From Cinnamomum chago (Eukaryota > Streptophyta > Magnoliopsida > Laurales > Lauraceae), in assembly GCA_038049695.1 (NCBI GenBank), contig CP142452.1, positions 69,507,501 through 69,571,500 of the forward strand: a DNA stretch of 64,000 nt, in the 5' to 3' direction. Every line of letters starts with the position of its first letter. The stretch's first letter is position 1. Positions 27,201-41,300 of this stretch are shown here, in pieces. Below the pieces are notes generated by a model that was not told where the DNA came from, did no database searches, and saw nothing but the letters and a program-made list of their open reading frames with translations. Both the position numbers and the translations under genes were made by a program.

Positions 27201-30200
27201 ACTTGAGAGATGACGGGAGGCTTTAGAATAATTCATCCAAATATGGAATATATGGATTGCAACTTTAGTAGAGATATGCTAAGAGATGTAGCTCTTGTGA
27301 GAGTTGAAGCGCGAGAGATACCATGAAGAGATTCCTTCCAATACATTGGCATGGATAGAATGAAAAGGATGTTGAACACAGGATAAGAGTTAGATGGATG
27401 AGGTGGAAACTTGCTTTTGGAGCACTTGTGATCGGTGCATTCCAACAAGATTGAAGGAAAAATATTACAAGCTAATGATTAAACCAGCTATGACCTATAG
27501 AGCAAAATGTCAACCAATCAGAAAATAACACATGCAAAAAACTGAGTGTCGTAGAGATGAGAATATTGAGATGGATGTGTGATAAAACTAAAAAAGACAA
27601 TCAGGAATGAGCGCATTGGGGAGAATCTAGGGCTAGTATCAATGGGTGATAAACTAAGAGACTCATTTTAGATGGTTTGGACATGTCTAACATAAGCAAA
27701 CAATGAACCTGGTGAGAAAAAAGTTTTTCTATGCATAGTTATCAGAATCCTATGATTCGTATCTTACATCCTAAGAAAAACGATTCGTATCTATGCGACG
27801 AATCCCATTCATAGATGAATCTTTGGATTCATGTGTGAATCTTATGATTCGATACTCAATTCATCTAATCTTATGATTCAAGCGATTCGGCTGAGTGAGA
27901 ATATTAATAATCTTTAACCTTTTTTCTTTCTTTCTTTTAGCATTTTTACTTTTAGAATGTTATTTAGTAGTTAGGTTTTAGAGATGAATAAAAACATGCA
28001 TTTACTTAAAGCGTTTGATTGTACGCATGGTGCTTGTCTCTACCTTCTTTTTTGCTAATCTTTTTTATTTTTTTCTTCATTAACACTTTCTTAACTTAAA
28101 GAGATATCCAACTACATAAGATTGATGTTTTAGATTTTATTATTTCACTTTTCTATATTGATTTAAAGATAACCAAAAATAAACATAAATTGATAGCTTA
28201 AACTTATTTAACTATTTACACATTAATTATTATATATTAACATATATTATGATATTCTTGATATGATAGTATGGTAGACTTTTTTGTAATTGTCTTTATA
28301 TTACTATAAATTAGAAAATGGATGATTTTGAATAACTACTTTTTTTCCTCTTAATTTTTAATTATTTTTTATTTTTATTAGAAAGATAAATATCCTATGA
28401 TTTGCAATACGATTCACGACTCGATTTGATTCATGGGTATGAATGATTTGCAATACGATTTCGATTTTTAAAACTATGTTTCTATGCAAGTTGATGGTCT
28501 CTCAAGGAAAAGTGGTAGGCCAAAGAGGACATTGATGGATAGTAAGGATAGATCGGAAGAAGCGCAACCTAACTAGGATTTGGCCCACAATATATTGGTA
28601 TAACGAAAAATGCTTCTTGTAGCTCACCCCAACATGGTTGGGACAACGCTTTGATGATGAGAAGCAACTTAAACCTGCATCTTTGTGGTCGCAACACTAA
28701 GCACCTTCCAACTATGCTATGAGCTCGTCATATGACCTATAAATGTTCATTACGACAACAAACAACTTCAGTGGATGTCATTGATAAACTAGATCAAGAG
28801 ATCAATGAGACAGGTGAGTAAGACAATCAAGAAGGAATGGTTGGAAATTGGACGATGATTAACTGGTGTATGTGCCAACCAAGCCAATTGACAAGATTAA
28901 GGTGCAAGATGATTGACTCTAAAGGGACTCTTTTAGAGATTTGGCAAGTTCTTCTATCCATTCTTGTCAAATCCTATGATCTGTATCTTTAATCCTAAGA
29001 AAAAAGATTCATATCAATTCAACAAATCCCATTTACGGGTGAATCTAAGTATTCGTGTGTGAATCTTATGATAAGATACTTGATTCATCAAATCATATGA
29101 TTCATGCGATATGGTTGAGCAAGAAAAGCCATAGCCAAGAGGCTAACATCAGTAATCATTTACATTTTACTATCTTTCTTTCTTCTAGAATTTCTATTTT
29201 TAAAAGTTATTTAGTAATTAACTATACTTCTTAAGGATTTTTGCCATTGTGGGAAGTTTTACTGTTTTAGAGATAAATAAGGGAAACGCATGTGACTTAA
29301 GCATTGTTAAGGAATTTTGTTCGTTTTGTGTTTTCATTTGTTTTTTCCCCATTCTATTATTAAGTTTTCTCCTCTTCCTTCCGCTGCTGTGTTTTATGAT
29401 CTTCTTAAAAGTTAAAATGCCTTCTTGCCTCTCAATGCTTTTTTTAGCCATAAATATGATTTTTTTATAATAATGTTTAGTAATACTTTTAATTTCATAT
29501 TATTGTTTTTTCAATGGTAATTTCATATTATTGTTTTGGTAGAATAAATTAAATGCATATAATTTATATTGTTATCATCAAAGCCTTGTCCCACTATGAA
29601 TTTTGTTCTGCCATTCTAGTCTATCTTGGCCAAATCTTTAAATAGGTTGCACTTCAATCCATATCCTCTTTGGCCTACCACTTTAATTTGAGGGGCCATC
29701 AACTTGCAAACAAACTTTTACTCATAGACATCATTGTTGGCCAGCATTGGACATGTCTAAACCATCTCAAATAAGTCTCTTAATTTATCTTTGATTGATG
29801 CTACACCTAAATACTTCCAAATCTGTCATTACTAATTCTATTTTTCATAATTTCTTATTTTCACCACACAACCATCTCAACATTCTCGTCTCTGCTACAC
29901 TCATTTTTGCAAATTGATGAAGAATTCGACATTAATTGAGTTTTCACCGCCGACGCCTTCATGGAGTAAATTAAGCATCGCAAGAAGGTTCGCAAGCGTT
30001 CAATCGATAGTTGATAGTGATTTGGGCCCCAAATAGATCATAATTTTGCATAAAAGTGGCTCAAAGGGACTGTGTTGGTAAAAAGTAAAAACAGAGAAGA
30101 TAGGGACTGATTTGCGATTTCTAGAACCCAGAAATTCCAGAAATGGTGCTGTTCTTTTTGGGCGGAAGTTTGGTGGGCCAAATAGAGCCCAACCCATGAA

Positions 30201-33200
30201 AGAATTACACCAAAGGGCGTACCCTTTCAAGTAGTTGGGTGCATGTCATAATAGCATAGCCCATGCAGGGCCCACAAGCAGTTTTGTGGAAGTCATCCAG
30301 GACATTCAGCAACTTGTGATATTTCTTTTATTTGTTTATTTTTAGTAAATTAATTATGATTGAGAGCCCTAGTAGGGAAGAGTTGTATTAGGAATCTTTA
30401 AATTAGTTTTCTTAGGATTTGTAATCTATACTCTATAGCACTATATAACATGTTTTAGGGTCATCGACTATGACACTGCAATACTTGTACATGCCTAGTG
30501 TATCCATGTTGGACCGATATGGCACTCAAACCAGTACTTGATATTGCACCGATACTTCTGATGTACAAATTTAGCATATCCTCCTTACCAAGTCCATTAT
30601 TCCATGGTTCTTTTTGTTTTCTTACTTTTCAACAAAAAAAATTGCTAAAAAGGAATGTAAAGAATGATATTTTCATTAATTCAGAAATGTTTTAGAGAAA
30701 AATCTATGACAGCCGTATCCATACCCATATCCGTGTCCTAGATATTCAAAAGTGCAGTCATATCTCCAATCTCCATATCCATGCCAATATCCGTTTCCAT
30801 TTATGGGCATCATAGGTTGTTGACTGTGGTATGTTATGTTTAACAGCATTATGAAATAAACTTTCAGCAGTTTATTGGTTTTTGTTTCCTCTCCCTTTTG
30901 TCATATGTGGATGCTTGGTGATTGAGAAGGCTCTCGAGGTCAACTGAGGTTAAATTTTGGTTCATTGTTAATTCTACAATTTTGGTTCGTTGTCAACTCA
31001 ATTTCTGCAATTTTCTGCATATCCCATATTTTTCGGAATTTTTATGGCTTTGGTTTTAATTAGGCCCTAGACAGTTAGATTCTACATAATCAGGACCACA
31101 TCACAAGTGTAAATAATTTTTCTGTTATTTTTTATATTTTCTAAATTTATGTATGTTTTTTTTTTATATTTTTCCAAAATTATACTCCAGAACATTTCAC
31201 ATTTCACCGAAATTCCAAATCAGCTGAACACTCCAGTTTGGAGACCAAACTAAAATATGACGACTGAAATGAAATTGGCTGAAATTCCAAATCAGCTGAG
31301 CACTCTAGTTTGGAGGCCAAACTAAAATGACGACCGAAACGAAATTGACAACTATGGACTAAAGCGTATGAAGTTTCGTCCTATATTCATTTTTTTTTTT
31401 CTTCTTGAACACTTTTTTTTTTAACTTCAGGAGACATCCAAACCAAGAAAGGTTAATGATTTGGGTTTTTATTTTATTTTTTATTTAAAAACGAAAAGAA
31501 ACTATTATAACTTGTTTATTTTTCCCTTGTAACGTAGACATCTTAAACAAATTTAACTATTCACACATATCATTTAATGATATATTAATATGCAAAATAT
31601 TCTCTTGCACAGAGCATTATGCGGGAGCGCTCATTTGGACACCTATGATGAACACCACCTAGCTGTTGGACCATAGAGCACAGAACATCTTCCATATTAA
31701 TATATGCCAATGATGTTCTTTATATGATTGTACAGTCTTATCTCTCATTGAATTTATAATGCTATAGATGGAAAATGGATGGATTATGAATAACTACTTT
31801 TTCTTTTTTCCTTTTTATTTTTTAAATTATCTTTTTATGTCTATAAAATAAAATAAAATATCCTACTATTTGTGATAAGATTTACAATACAATTTGATTT
31901 GTTCTCTTTAACGATTTGCGATATGATTTGATTTTTAGAACAGCCATGTACTCTTCAGAAGGCCATGGATTCATGAAAGAGATGTGACCTACCTACCGAG
32001 CAAAGGCAAATGCTTAACTCTTTTGAGAATGATGGAGTAGAGATTGCTTGGTGAAAGCTCATCCGAGACTTGTCAGTGACCACGCAAAAGATTGAACAGG
32101 AGCCTCCCAACTTGAGGATAATTATCATCTTAAACCTGTAGAATGATTGAGAACATGAGTGGGGACCACATGGAATCCAATGTAAACCCACCTTATAAGG
32201 AACCAAAAAAATGGGACTTATGTAAGTCCATTTTTGTCCAAAATCTCCTCTCGGAGATCCCCTAAAAGTTACCTATTTTAAAATTTTCAGCTCTTGCATA
32301 TTAAAGAGTCCTAATTTGTTAAGTCATTTAATTTTCATTTGAGAAACAAGATGGCTGAGATTAGCCATTTATTTGCAATGGACAGGATTAGAATAGGTCT
32401 TTATGGCATTAAGAGTACAATAAAAGCCCAAGTAGGCCATTTGGACCCAGCAGTTTTTGGAGTTAATTGTATAACTAAAAAAAATTCTGCGTGAAAGCCC
32501 ATTTCTATGTGAAAATGGGTGTGAGACCCATCTCTTTGGCATAAATTCAAATGCAGGAGTGAGGCTGAATCTTCCAACTTAATCTCATTGTCCTTTCTCC
32601 TTTACGTTAATACTGTGGTATTTCAGTCTGCTGTGATTGGAAGCAGTCATCCTGTTGCTTTGGGTGTTTTAGAGGATTCTATTACCTCTAGATGGTGCAG
32701 ATTTTCAGAAACTTTATCGGGTTAGCATGGTCATCTGAAGTTTTGGATTAGTACATCATACTGATGCTGAATAATTATTCACAAGTTACAAAATCAGCCA
32801 GCAGTCCTAAAGCAGTAACAAATCAAATTAGGGACTATTCAAATGCAAAGATCTAGTCCACGGCATTGTGAATATGTCAGTATCAGAGTTTTACACAAAA
32901 ATATACTGTAGACCGAGTGTCGTGGTCATCATTGTTGTTGTTATCTTTTGGGATATGGTTTTTTGAATAATAAAAAATGCTGCTTTTGTTCTAATTATAA
33001 AGTCAATGATCAATAAGTATTTTCAAGATAAATTCCTTGATTTACAAATATTTATGACTAGGTCCTTCAATGACCTGGACGGACCTAGCACAGTAACCAT
33101 TAACCAAAGCTATTTAAAAGCATATCAAAATGACCATTTTGCTCTTTGAAATGCCTAAATCAGTTCATCAGTCTCTTCAGAATCCAAGGAAGGCGGATCC

Positions 33201-36200
33201 ACCATAATTCCATCAGTGAGGTGGGTGACAGCCACCATGTGGAGAGTTAATGTGTGGTTAAATAAGGATCACAACTGTAGCAAGGATGCTTTTAACAACT
33301 TTGCTGACAGTAAGATGCCTAAAGTCAGTCAAGGAACCCTGTCTCAAATATCCTTGAAAATCACGAGACTACTTTAGAATCCATTCAATATCTTTTGTAT
33401 AATTAGGACAAAAGATAGTGGTGTTTCTGTAAAAACCCTTATTTCTTATAAGCAATCTAAATTTCATTAAAATAAATAAGGTATTTGTAGAATATAGTAT
33501 CAAAGTGATATATATTATACACAGAATTACAAAATCATCACCAGCATCAATATAAATTGTTCCTGCTGCTGCTGTTAAAAAATAATTCAATGTTTCAGGA
33601 TACACCATAAAGTGTCCCCAAGAGATCTCCGTCATGGGGCCCACTCTGCTCAATCCAAGACATGGGATAAATCCTACCACAGTGATTGAGAATAAACCCA
33701 AATATCACTACTATCAATGTGATGTTAAATGACTTAAACATGTTGCCGGCATTGTTTGAATCTCACTCTGCCGAGTGTGAATCAAGCAAAGCAGGCACCA
33801 GTGCGAAATCTCAAGAATACACCACAGTTTGAGATTAATCTGGATAACAGGATCATTTATCTATTATTGTTTTTACCACGGTTGCTGAGATCACATCCCT
33901 TAATGAAAAAAACATCCTCAGAACAAACAAAATCACGAAATAGCACGGTACAGATTTCTCTTTTCTTCTAAAAGGAAAACTAGGATTAAACCTGCAACCT
34001 TGTGATTGCAACAGACCCCTTCTGAATTACAAGCTCAACTCCAAGACAGCTTAAACAGGTTTCAGCAATATAAGTAACCATGCACATGCAAAACAAGTAA
34101 CATGCAATGAACACTGCACACCTTTTGAGGCATATGATCCAATTGTGCATTTTGCGAAGGACTACCAGGGGACAAAACCTGGGAAGAAAGCATAGTGTTG
34201 CCTGGCACTAGTTTTGGGCTCAAGGGATCGCTGCCATGATCTTGTGCCAAAGCTTCATAATAAAGATGGCCCAGTGCAGTTCGGAGATGATTCCTTTGTG
34301 AGTGGTACATTTTGGTTGCAAGGGGGACTGGAGCACCTGTTTAGATTTGGAAGCATATCAATATAAGTTGGCACATTAACAATCTAGTTATAAAACAAAT
34401 AATGGGAGTTGACGCACAGTACATATATTTTTATTCTTCTGCTGCAAAGAACAAATGATCGATTAGAAGATAAGATTTCTGTTAATCATTATCTGTTCAA
34501 ATTGGCATCACCAAAATTATGATGACAAACAAAAATTTCAGTCTGTCAAGAATCAAAATCTCCATTGATTGAATGTGGGCTGTAAACTTGTAATACAAGG
34601 CGTTCATTGCTTTTTGGGCATCAGATTTCCAGATGGATTGGAATTACCCACTGGGCTGTTTGGTAAATTTACTTGTACAGCAGGAGGAAGTTAAATGTCA
34701 TATCATTAGAAATTAGAAGTAGTTTAAAAGTAGAGTTGACTTTTTGGTTAAGTGGAAAAGTTGTTTGGATGGTTGTAGTAAAGGAAAATGAGCTTTACTT
34801 TATAGCACTTGGATAACTCAACAACGGTAAAGTAAAAAAAAAAGATGGGAAAACGTATATTCTAAAAAGTATCCAAAAAAAATTTCTAAACTGCATTTTT
34901 TGGGACAATATCATACAATGTCATTAGGTGTTTTTTGGTACTATATTGTACATTGCTATTTTAATCATTGGCCCCACACTGGATGATTCTAATCCACGGT
35001 TCATATGAAACATAGATCATAAAATTAATTGATAAAAAATGGACTTGTTTGCACTTTTGTAAAAAGAATTCATGTAATTTTTTTAATTAACAAACCCCCA
35101 GTGTCCACACCCAATCCATGCTTCCAATCAACCAATCGTCCCATTCAGCCTCTGCACTCACAGAAGACCCCGGCACAGGTACCTCTTCATCTCACTCATG
35201 GCCCAACCAGATCTCAAAAACTACCCATCTCATCATCTCCATCTCACAATCATCACCCACCCATCTCACCAATCTCACCATCATCACCTTCACCCATCTC
35301 ACCAATCTCACCTTCACCTCATCCTAGGCAAAGGCGATCTCCTCTACCCAAATCTACAAATGAACCCATCAACAGGAGCAGGAGGAGGTCCGTGGAGTAG
35401 GAAGCGAAGAGGAGGAAGAGGCAAATGAGATCTTCATCTCGTTCCTCTGTGATCAATGGTGAGATGGCAGAGCAAAGTGGAAGGGAATTGATCCATTTTG
35501 CAGTGGGCAAGGGCAAGGCAGACTGGAAATGGAAGTCTAGAACCTTGTTTCTCTCTAGTCTCTACCCATGGTGCGGATTTCTTTTGCTCGATGACGTAGT
35601 GTCCATGGCTACAATAGGCACTGGAGTTGTCAAAAAGGGATGTGGAAAGAACATAGAGGAAAGTAAAGTAATGAGTAAAAAGATTCCTGTGGTGCACTGC
35701 CATGAAAAAGAAAATGTGTAAAAGTAAAATCTGCAAATCTAACAAGTTTATTTCACTCGTTGGAATGAAGCCACCCGAACATGGAAAAAGAAAAATTTTA
35801 ACCATTGTAGTCAATTTCACTCCATTTTCCTATACAAGTAAATTTCCCAAACTGGCCGGCCTGTTTGGTAACTTTACTTGTAGAGTGAAGTGAGACGAAG
35901 CCTCAAGTCAAGAGACACTAAAATATTAGGGGATCTAATCACAATGTGATGGTTTTTGTCTTTAGTGGCTTGATAAGGAATCTTTTTAACTTTTTGTGCA
36001 AAAAGTAGATGGTTTTTTTGTCATTTAGTGGCCTGATAATGTTGCTTTTATACTCTCTTTTTTTTATAAAAAAAAAAAGGGGAAATTTTGAATTTTTGTA
36101 CTATTGATATGGCACCCCCATCTTTTCGTGTCTCTTAGATTGAGGCTTCACCTCACTTCACTTTAATAGTGAAGTTACCAAACAGGCCAGAGATGGAAAG

Positions 36201-38227
36201 AGCAAGGCAAGTACAGACGGTGGGAACAAGCTACAAATTAAACATAGATGATAGCTCTCAAGTAATCCGAGGTCCCTCGGGTTTTGGTTGTTCATAAGAA
36301 ATGGGCAGGTAGATATACTATGTCCTTTTGCAAGCTGGCTGGAACTGGAGATACAAATAGAGCAGAAGTTTTGTCCATGAGAGGGAGGCTTATCATGGTA
36401 CAATCCTTACATGGTCCAGTTTCAGGGGAAGGCAATTCAAGAAATGTCATTGCTTGGACACAGAAAGGCAAGTCAGCTGAAGTCCTTTTTCTGTGCTATA
36501 GATGAGATCAGTCTTTAGCTAAGGCTCTCAAAGCATTGTTTTGCCATGTGCGAGGGAGAACAATAAAGAAGCAGATAACTTGGCTAAATTGGCAGCAGAG
36601 AAGGGATCAATTATCATCTCTCGTGGAAAGATGGATACATTATGTGGCATCATAGTCACACAATTATCCCAGCATCCCCTGATCTAAAGGGGAGTCACTC
36701 TTTGAACATAAAAATGCATGAATAAAAGTTGTTGTCTTAAAAACACACATAGACACGCAACTTTCACAGAAGGACATCAATGTTTTTAGAAGCAATTAGG
36801 GCTTATGCCTCAAGCCTTACCTCGGGGGTAGGGCTTCCCAAAAACGCCCTGCTCCCCAAGTTTGAGGCATGGCTTGCATTTAGGGAGTACGTCTCACTGA
36901 ATGAGGCACGCATCCCAGATGAAGCATGTGCTTTATTCATATTCCATATCGGGGAGCATATGCCCCATTAACACATCTTATTTCTAAGGAAAAGGGAGGG
37001 GCAGTTTGTAATTTTAAGAACATAAAAGGTTTTTTTTTTTTTAAGATTAAGACTGCTGTCATTAGATTTAACTCAATTCACTCCTCGTAACCATGCAAAT
37101 ATAATTGAACCACAATGGAGTTCCCTATATATTTCTCTGTATTGTAGCAGAGGATTACGAAAAGGGAGGGAAGGGAGGGGTTAGTCTCCAAGAACCTTGT
37201 GTTTATTAAAGATGACTGTTAAGGATTTTTGGGCAAAATTCAAGAAAAGTCAATAAACGTGAAGTCAGCCTTACATGTTACTGCATCTTGACAACTTGTT
37301 CCCATTTTTGTTGTTACACCACAGATTTTTTCTAGACAGTCTGCTACTGGCAAAGGCTCAGCTGCTATCCTACAAGGACAAAAACCAGACCTGCATCAAC
37401 TTTAGACAGCACGGTGTCCCCTAAGAGGACCCTATCCAGCACTATGACAATGTTCTAATCAGAAATAACTGATATATAAATATATAATATTATATGAGAG
37501 GTAAGATCATACGCCACAATGGAGGCAGGGTCCATTAGCAAAATCCATGAAGCAGGCACATCATTAACAAAAACCAACCTTTGGATAACATCCTCCCTTG
37601 ACTCAGCATGCATCCAGGTATCAGTTTCAAGTTTCAACAGAATGATATCTAGTGAGGGTCTTACTCAACATAAGCATGATTGACGCAAGGGGTTCAGATG
37701 CAAATTTCTCATCTATCCAATCCAGTGGTGAATATCGCTCAGATCATAGCGATACTTTTGGTCATTGTTCAGGTAGGAGAGTTAGATCAGTGGGTTCATA
37801 TTGATAATAGGAAGGTGATGTAGACTGCAATTGCATTGAAAAAGTGGAGGCATACAATCAAACTGCCTCTAGAACGATGGTCAGTGGACTTGATAGAGAT
37901 GCGAAGCCCACCTGGCCCCACTCTCACAAGCCTCCCTCCCCCACGGTGAATTGGTACCATTCTTAATTTGTTATTCATCTGAACCGTTGGATTTCGTGTT
38001 GAAAACTTTTTATTGCTTTCACACCCTTGATTTTGATTCGAAATCCAATCAAGCTGGTTCTTGACACACCTCTTAACTATGTATAGACCTTTCCAAATCC
38101 ATTCTCTTTCCTCCCCCTCTATTTTTTCCAATAAATTTTTTTTTAAAAAAATCACCCAGGTGGGCCCCACAGTGGTGTCGAGAACAGTCAGTTGCTCATG
38201 GCATCTGTTGCACAGGAACAGGAGATC

Positions 38228-38314
<87 letters not shown>

Positions 38315-41300
38315 CTCACAACTCTTATGGCACAAATAGCTATCTAATGAAATACAGAAGAAATGCTTAAGCACTATACATGTTATGCAGGAAATTATGA
38401 ATGAAACAGACGGGGCAATCTAAACAGAAAATTCAAATACAACTTCAGTATGTTTTCCTTGCAGAGGATGATTCAATATTTCATTACTATCTCAAAGGTT
38501 AAGCGAACATACAACTTAGTACGTTTTTCCGAAGGAGACATTCCATCGACTGGGTAGTTTGTACTTCCAATGCTAACTCCAGAACCATCAGTTACTAAGG
38601 TCCCATTTATTAAAGTTAAAGCTCCTGAAGAAAGAGGTACAGAATGAGTGAACATTCAACTTCAACATTAAGGGGGGAAAACCATTTCAATAGAGCGAAA
38701 GCAGCTGAAAAAGGGAAATGATAGAAATATCTGAATAGAAGAAGAAAAAAGATAAGATTATGCCAATAGCTAAGCAGTTCTTGGCACTGCAGATTAGCAA
38801 TTACCTCAATTAAAAATAAACACGGCATGAAGATACCCTTGACATGCAAAACGCAATTATTTAAGAGATTAAAAATGGTAACACCACCAATTAGTTGAGA
38901 GGCTGGCATGTCCAATGTATCATGCACTCATGTGATCATGTCAGATACAACACACTACCAATGATGATACCAGACAGAATATATCTAGATATGTTTCAAT
39001 GGAATCCTTTATATTAGTGGTATGTAATTTATTTAATATGGACGGCTTTCCTGTGCTCTCGCCATATTGTGGGAACGTTATGGCAAATTCTCAGAAAACT
39101 AATTTCACTAAATTTAGAAAGGTAGGGATATCGAAAGAAAAAAAAAATTTAGTTTTTGAGTTAGGCATTTACAGTCTATAAAGCTAAAATTTAAGATTAG
39201 GTCAGCATTTCAGGTAAAAACTATATTACTGAATATAAAATGGCATGATTGCTGAATGGGACACTCATATGAAATCCCACACTAATTATCTGTCTTTTGG
39301 ATTTGGAGAAATCGAAAATTGGAACCCCGTTGAGTGTTGACATACCTGACATGGTAGCAGTATCCGTGTCCAGTGTTGCAGGTAATAATAAATTAAGCAA
39401 TTCGATGAGAAAAACTAACCGTCTGATAGAGGTCAGTAAAATATAAATATAAAAAAGAAATTAAAGATTACTTTTTGCTTCTCTGGAGAGCGATGAAGTG
39501 AGTCCAGTCTGGTCATCCATATTCAACTCAGCAGCAGTCTCATCACCATCTATAGACTCAGATCTTTCTTGCTCGACAACTGCTGGTGCTTGATATAGGA
39601 GTAGTTAAGGACTTCACTCAAAGATTTTGGTGCCAATGGCATTATAACAAGTCCCAATCAAATACAAAGGAAGACTGAAGGGTCAAATACATATTGATCC
39701 AGTCCTTCAAACAACTACATGAAGAGGGACTGAAATTAAGTTTCATACATGTGCCATTAATGGCTCAGAGTGTAGCCAAACTATAAATGACTTAGAAGTA
39801 TCAGCAAAAAGAAGCAAACCAAAGAATCATATTCGCACTATTCTGTTTACAAGAACTCCAATTAGGAACAAATAAATTGACTGGGACCTGGCTCTAATTC
39901 TTAAAATTCTGGACCCATTGTGTTCGTCCAACATTGCAGTCATCTGTTTACCTAAGAGACAACAGAAATATGAACTGTCCTTGAATTAATAATATTATTA
40001 TTATTACTGGAAATGATACAGTCCCAGAAATTGTATTTAATTTTTAATATTACACCAGTTCACACAAACTCAGAGGACAAACTTAAACTCCACAGGAGGC
40101 AAATGAATTGCTAGACTCTTTAGCAAAGGCAAGTGGCTTTTTTTGTAGGAGTGGCAATACCTTAACCTTTATTTCCTCCCGGTTCTATGTCACTTGAAGT
40201 TTCTCTGTACCATTATAACTTATTTTCTGTACCCTTTTATGAATAAAGTTGAGTTATTTTTCAAAGAGAAACTGTTCTTAATGGAAACTTAAATTTTATT
40301 AAACTTTAGCTATTCAGTAGAGGCATACTCTATGTATAGTTGTATACACTCACTCTCATGCATCAAAATGTACAAGCTAACCCCCCAAAAAATGAAATTA
40401 CGGGACCACCCTCATGCTGACAAAAACAACTGCTAGACTAAAAAATAATCACCCCGAACCTAAAGGCTAGAGGCAAAATCATTTAGGCAGATAGAACGGT
40501 TGCCAAACACCATAGAGGGGCAGGGGCACCTAACTTCACTATTGGTACATCTGAGGACTTGAGAGAAAAACCTTGAAGATAGTGACTCAGATCCAGTATT
40601 CTCCTCAGCAACATCAAAGATCGACCATGGGGCAATTCTCCTCCTGCCAGCTCATCATATAGCAAACAAGGAGTCACACTCCACAATCAATTGGGATATT
40701 CCCAGTCAGTTTCGTGGCATCAGCTGATTGAACAGCAACTGGACCCAACAAGCAGCTAAACATGACGGAGCAACTACCCTAAGCAGAACCCAAACCCGGC
40801 CTGCCCTGGCTTGCCAAGGGCAAAACCATCCAAATTCAACTTCAGCCACTCCACTTGAGAAGATAACCATCTTGGGACCTTCACAGGCCTCACCACCAAC
40901 CTCCCAGAAGAAACCATGATCTCCCTCCAGCATTGAAAAATGGTACAAGCCAAAATGCCCTTAAAACATTCTAGACTAAAGGGCCACAGTGCAACTCCAA
41001 ATCTAAGCATCAATGAACTGCTCCAGGCTATAGAGCACCCCTCAGCATGGATCAAAATATCAGCCATATCGGTAGCCTTTTGCAATTATCACCATTCACG
41101 ACTATATAGGAGTGTTTCGGCCATGTCTAATAAATTGGTCAATACGCATCATATCGGAGCATGTCAGCCATTGCGCCCCGATATTTATCGGGCGCCCCTT
41201 TTAAAGCCAAAAACAAATCCTTTCTAGATTAGTTTGGGAGGAAAAGATAGTGAAAAGAGTTATGTGCCTTTCTATAAGATAATAATAATAACAACAAAAA

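Larger units (their letters stand above)
24028..28660 (+). pseudogene. Decayed RTE-clade LINE (endonuclease and reverse transcriptase) in intron 9
   Basis: This is the element type often annotated in plants as craniofacial development protein 2-like. Fragments in order: endonuclease start (24028-24200), LGGDLNGHVGKD-like text near 24400-24480, YFKKGDEHLITYKNGTTRSQ (24590-24660), a connector DLDYVRCIKSDDQKALMKN (25210-25265), RT blocks HMVFINLEKA (26505-26535) and GYIDIIKDM, then ALSPNLFALVMNKLIAH (27066-27116) and the FVDD active-site box at 27148-27159 (YADD or FADD is usual). The RT tail RPKRTLMD and a TTGATGATGA end follow. Many stops and shifts make it dead. About 25365-26335 shows no LINE similarity and replaces an expected stretch of under 100 codons. 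Two later insertions interrupt it. Confidence 0.85.
28959..31948. mobile_element. Second, split copy of the hAT-like element of 27734-28478
   Basis: 28959-29230 resembles the left half of the 745-bp element (AAATCCTATGAT, GTGTGAATCTTATGAT) and 31440-31948 resembles its right half (GGATTATGAATAACTACTTT and GATTTGATTTTTAGAAC). About 2.2 kb of other sequence, including an inverted LINE fragment, lies between. The copy is older and has no clear target duplication. Confidence 0.5.
21293..34121 (-). other. Intron 9 of the zinc-finger gene, 12.8 kb
   Basis: Donor GTGTGC next to exon 9 and acceptor GGAAAACAG before exon 10. The interior is mostly transposon debris described separately. In 21300-22430, 29915-31200 and 32890-33980 I see no feature beyond simple AT-rich sequence, a TIR-like GC patch at 22260-22410 and ATATCC repeats at 30715-30800. 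Confidence 0.8.

Noticed and set aside
22438-32890. A complete LTR retrotransposon bounded by the direct repeats
   Set aside because: No TG...CA ends, no flanking duplication, no pol between them, and the right copy lacks similarity to the sequence next to the PBS-like site.
33985-34045. A tRNA gene
   Set aside because: B-box-like text is present, but no cloverleaf with a paired acceptor stem can be drawn.
37455-37637. Minus-strand frame beside exon 8 as an additional coding exon
   Set aside because: No acceptor/donor pair keeps the phase between exons 7 and 8, and the text does not match the protein family.
37796-38374. 192-codon minus-strand frame with an Arg-Glu repeat
   Set aside because: The repeat is the (CT)n microsatellite; the rest has no homology and lies in intron 7.
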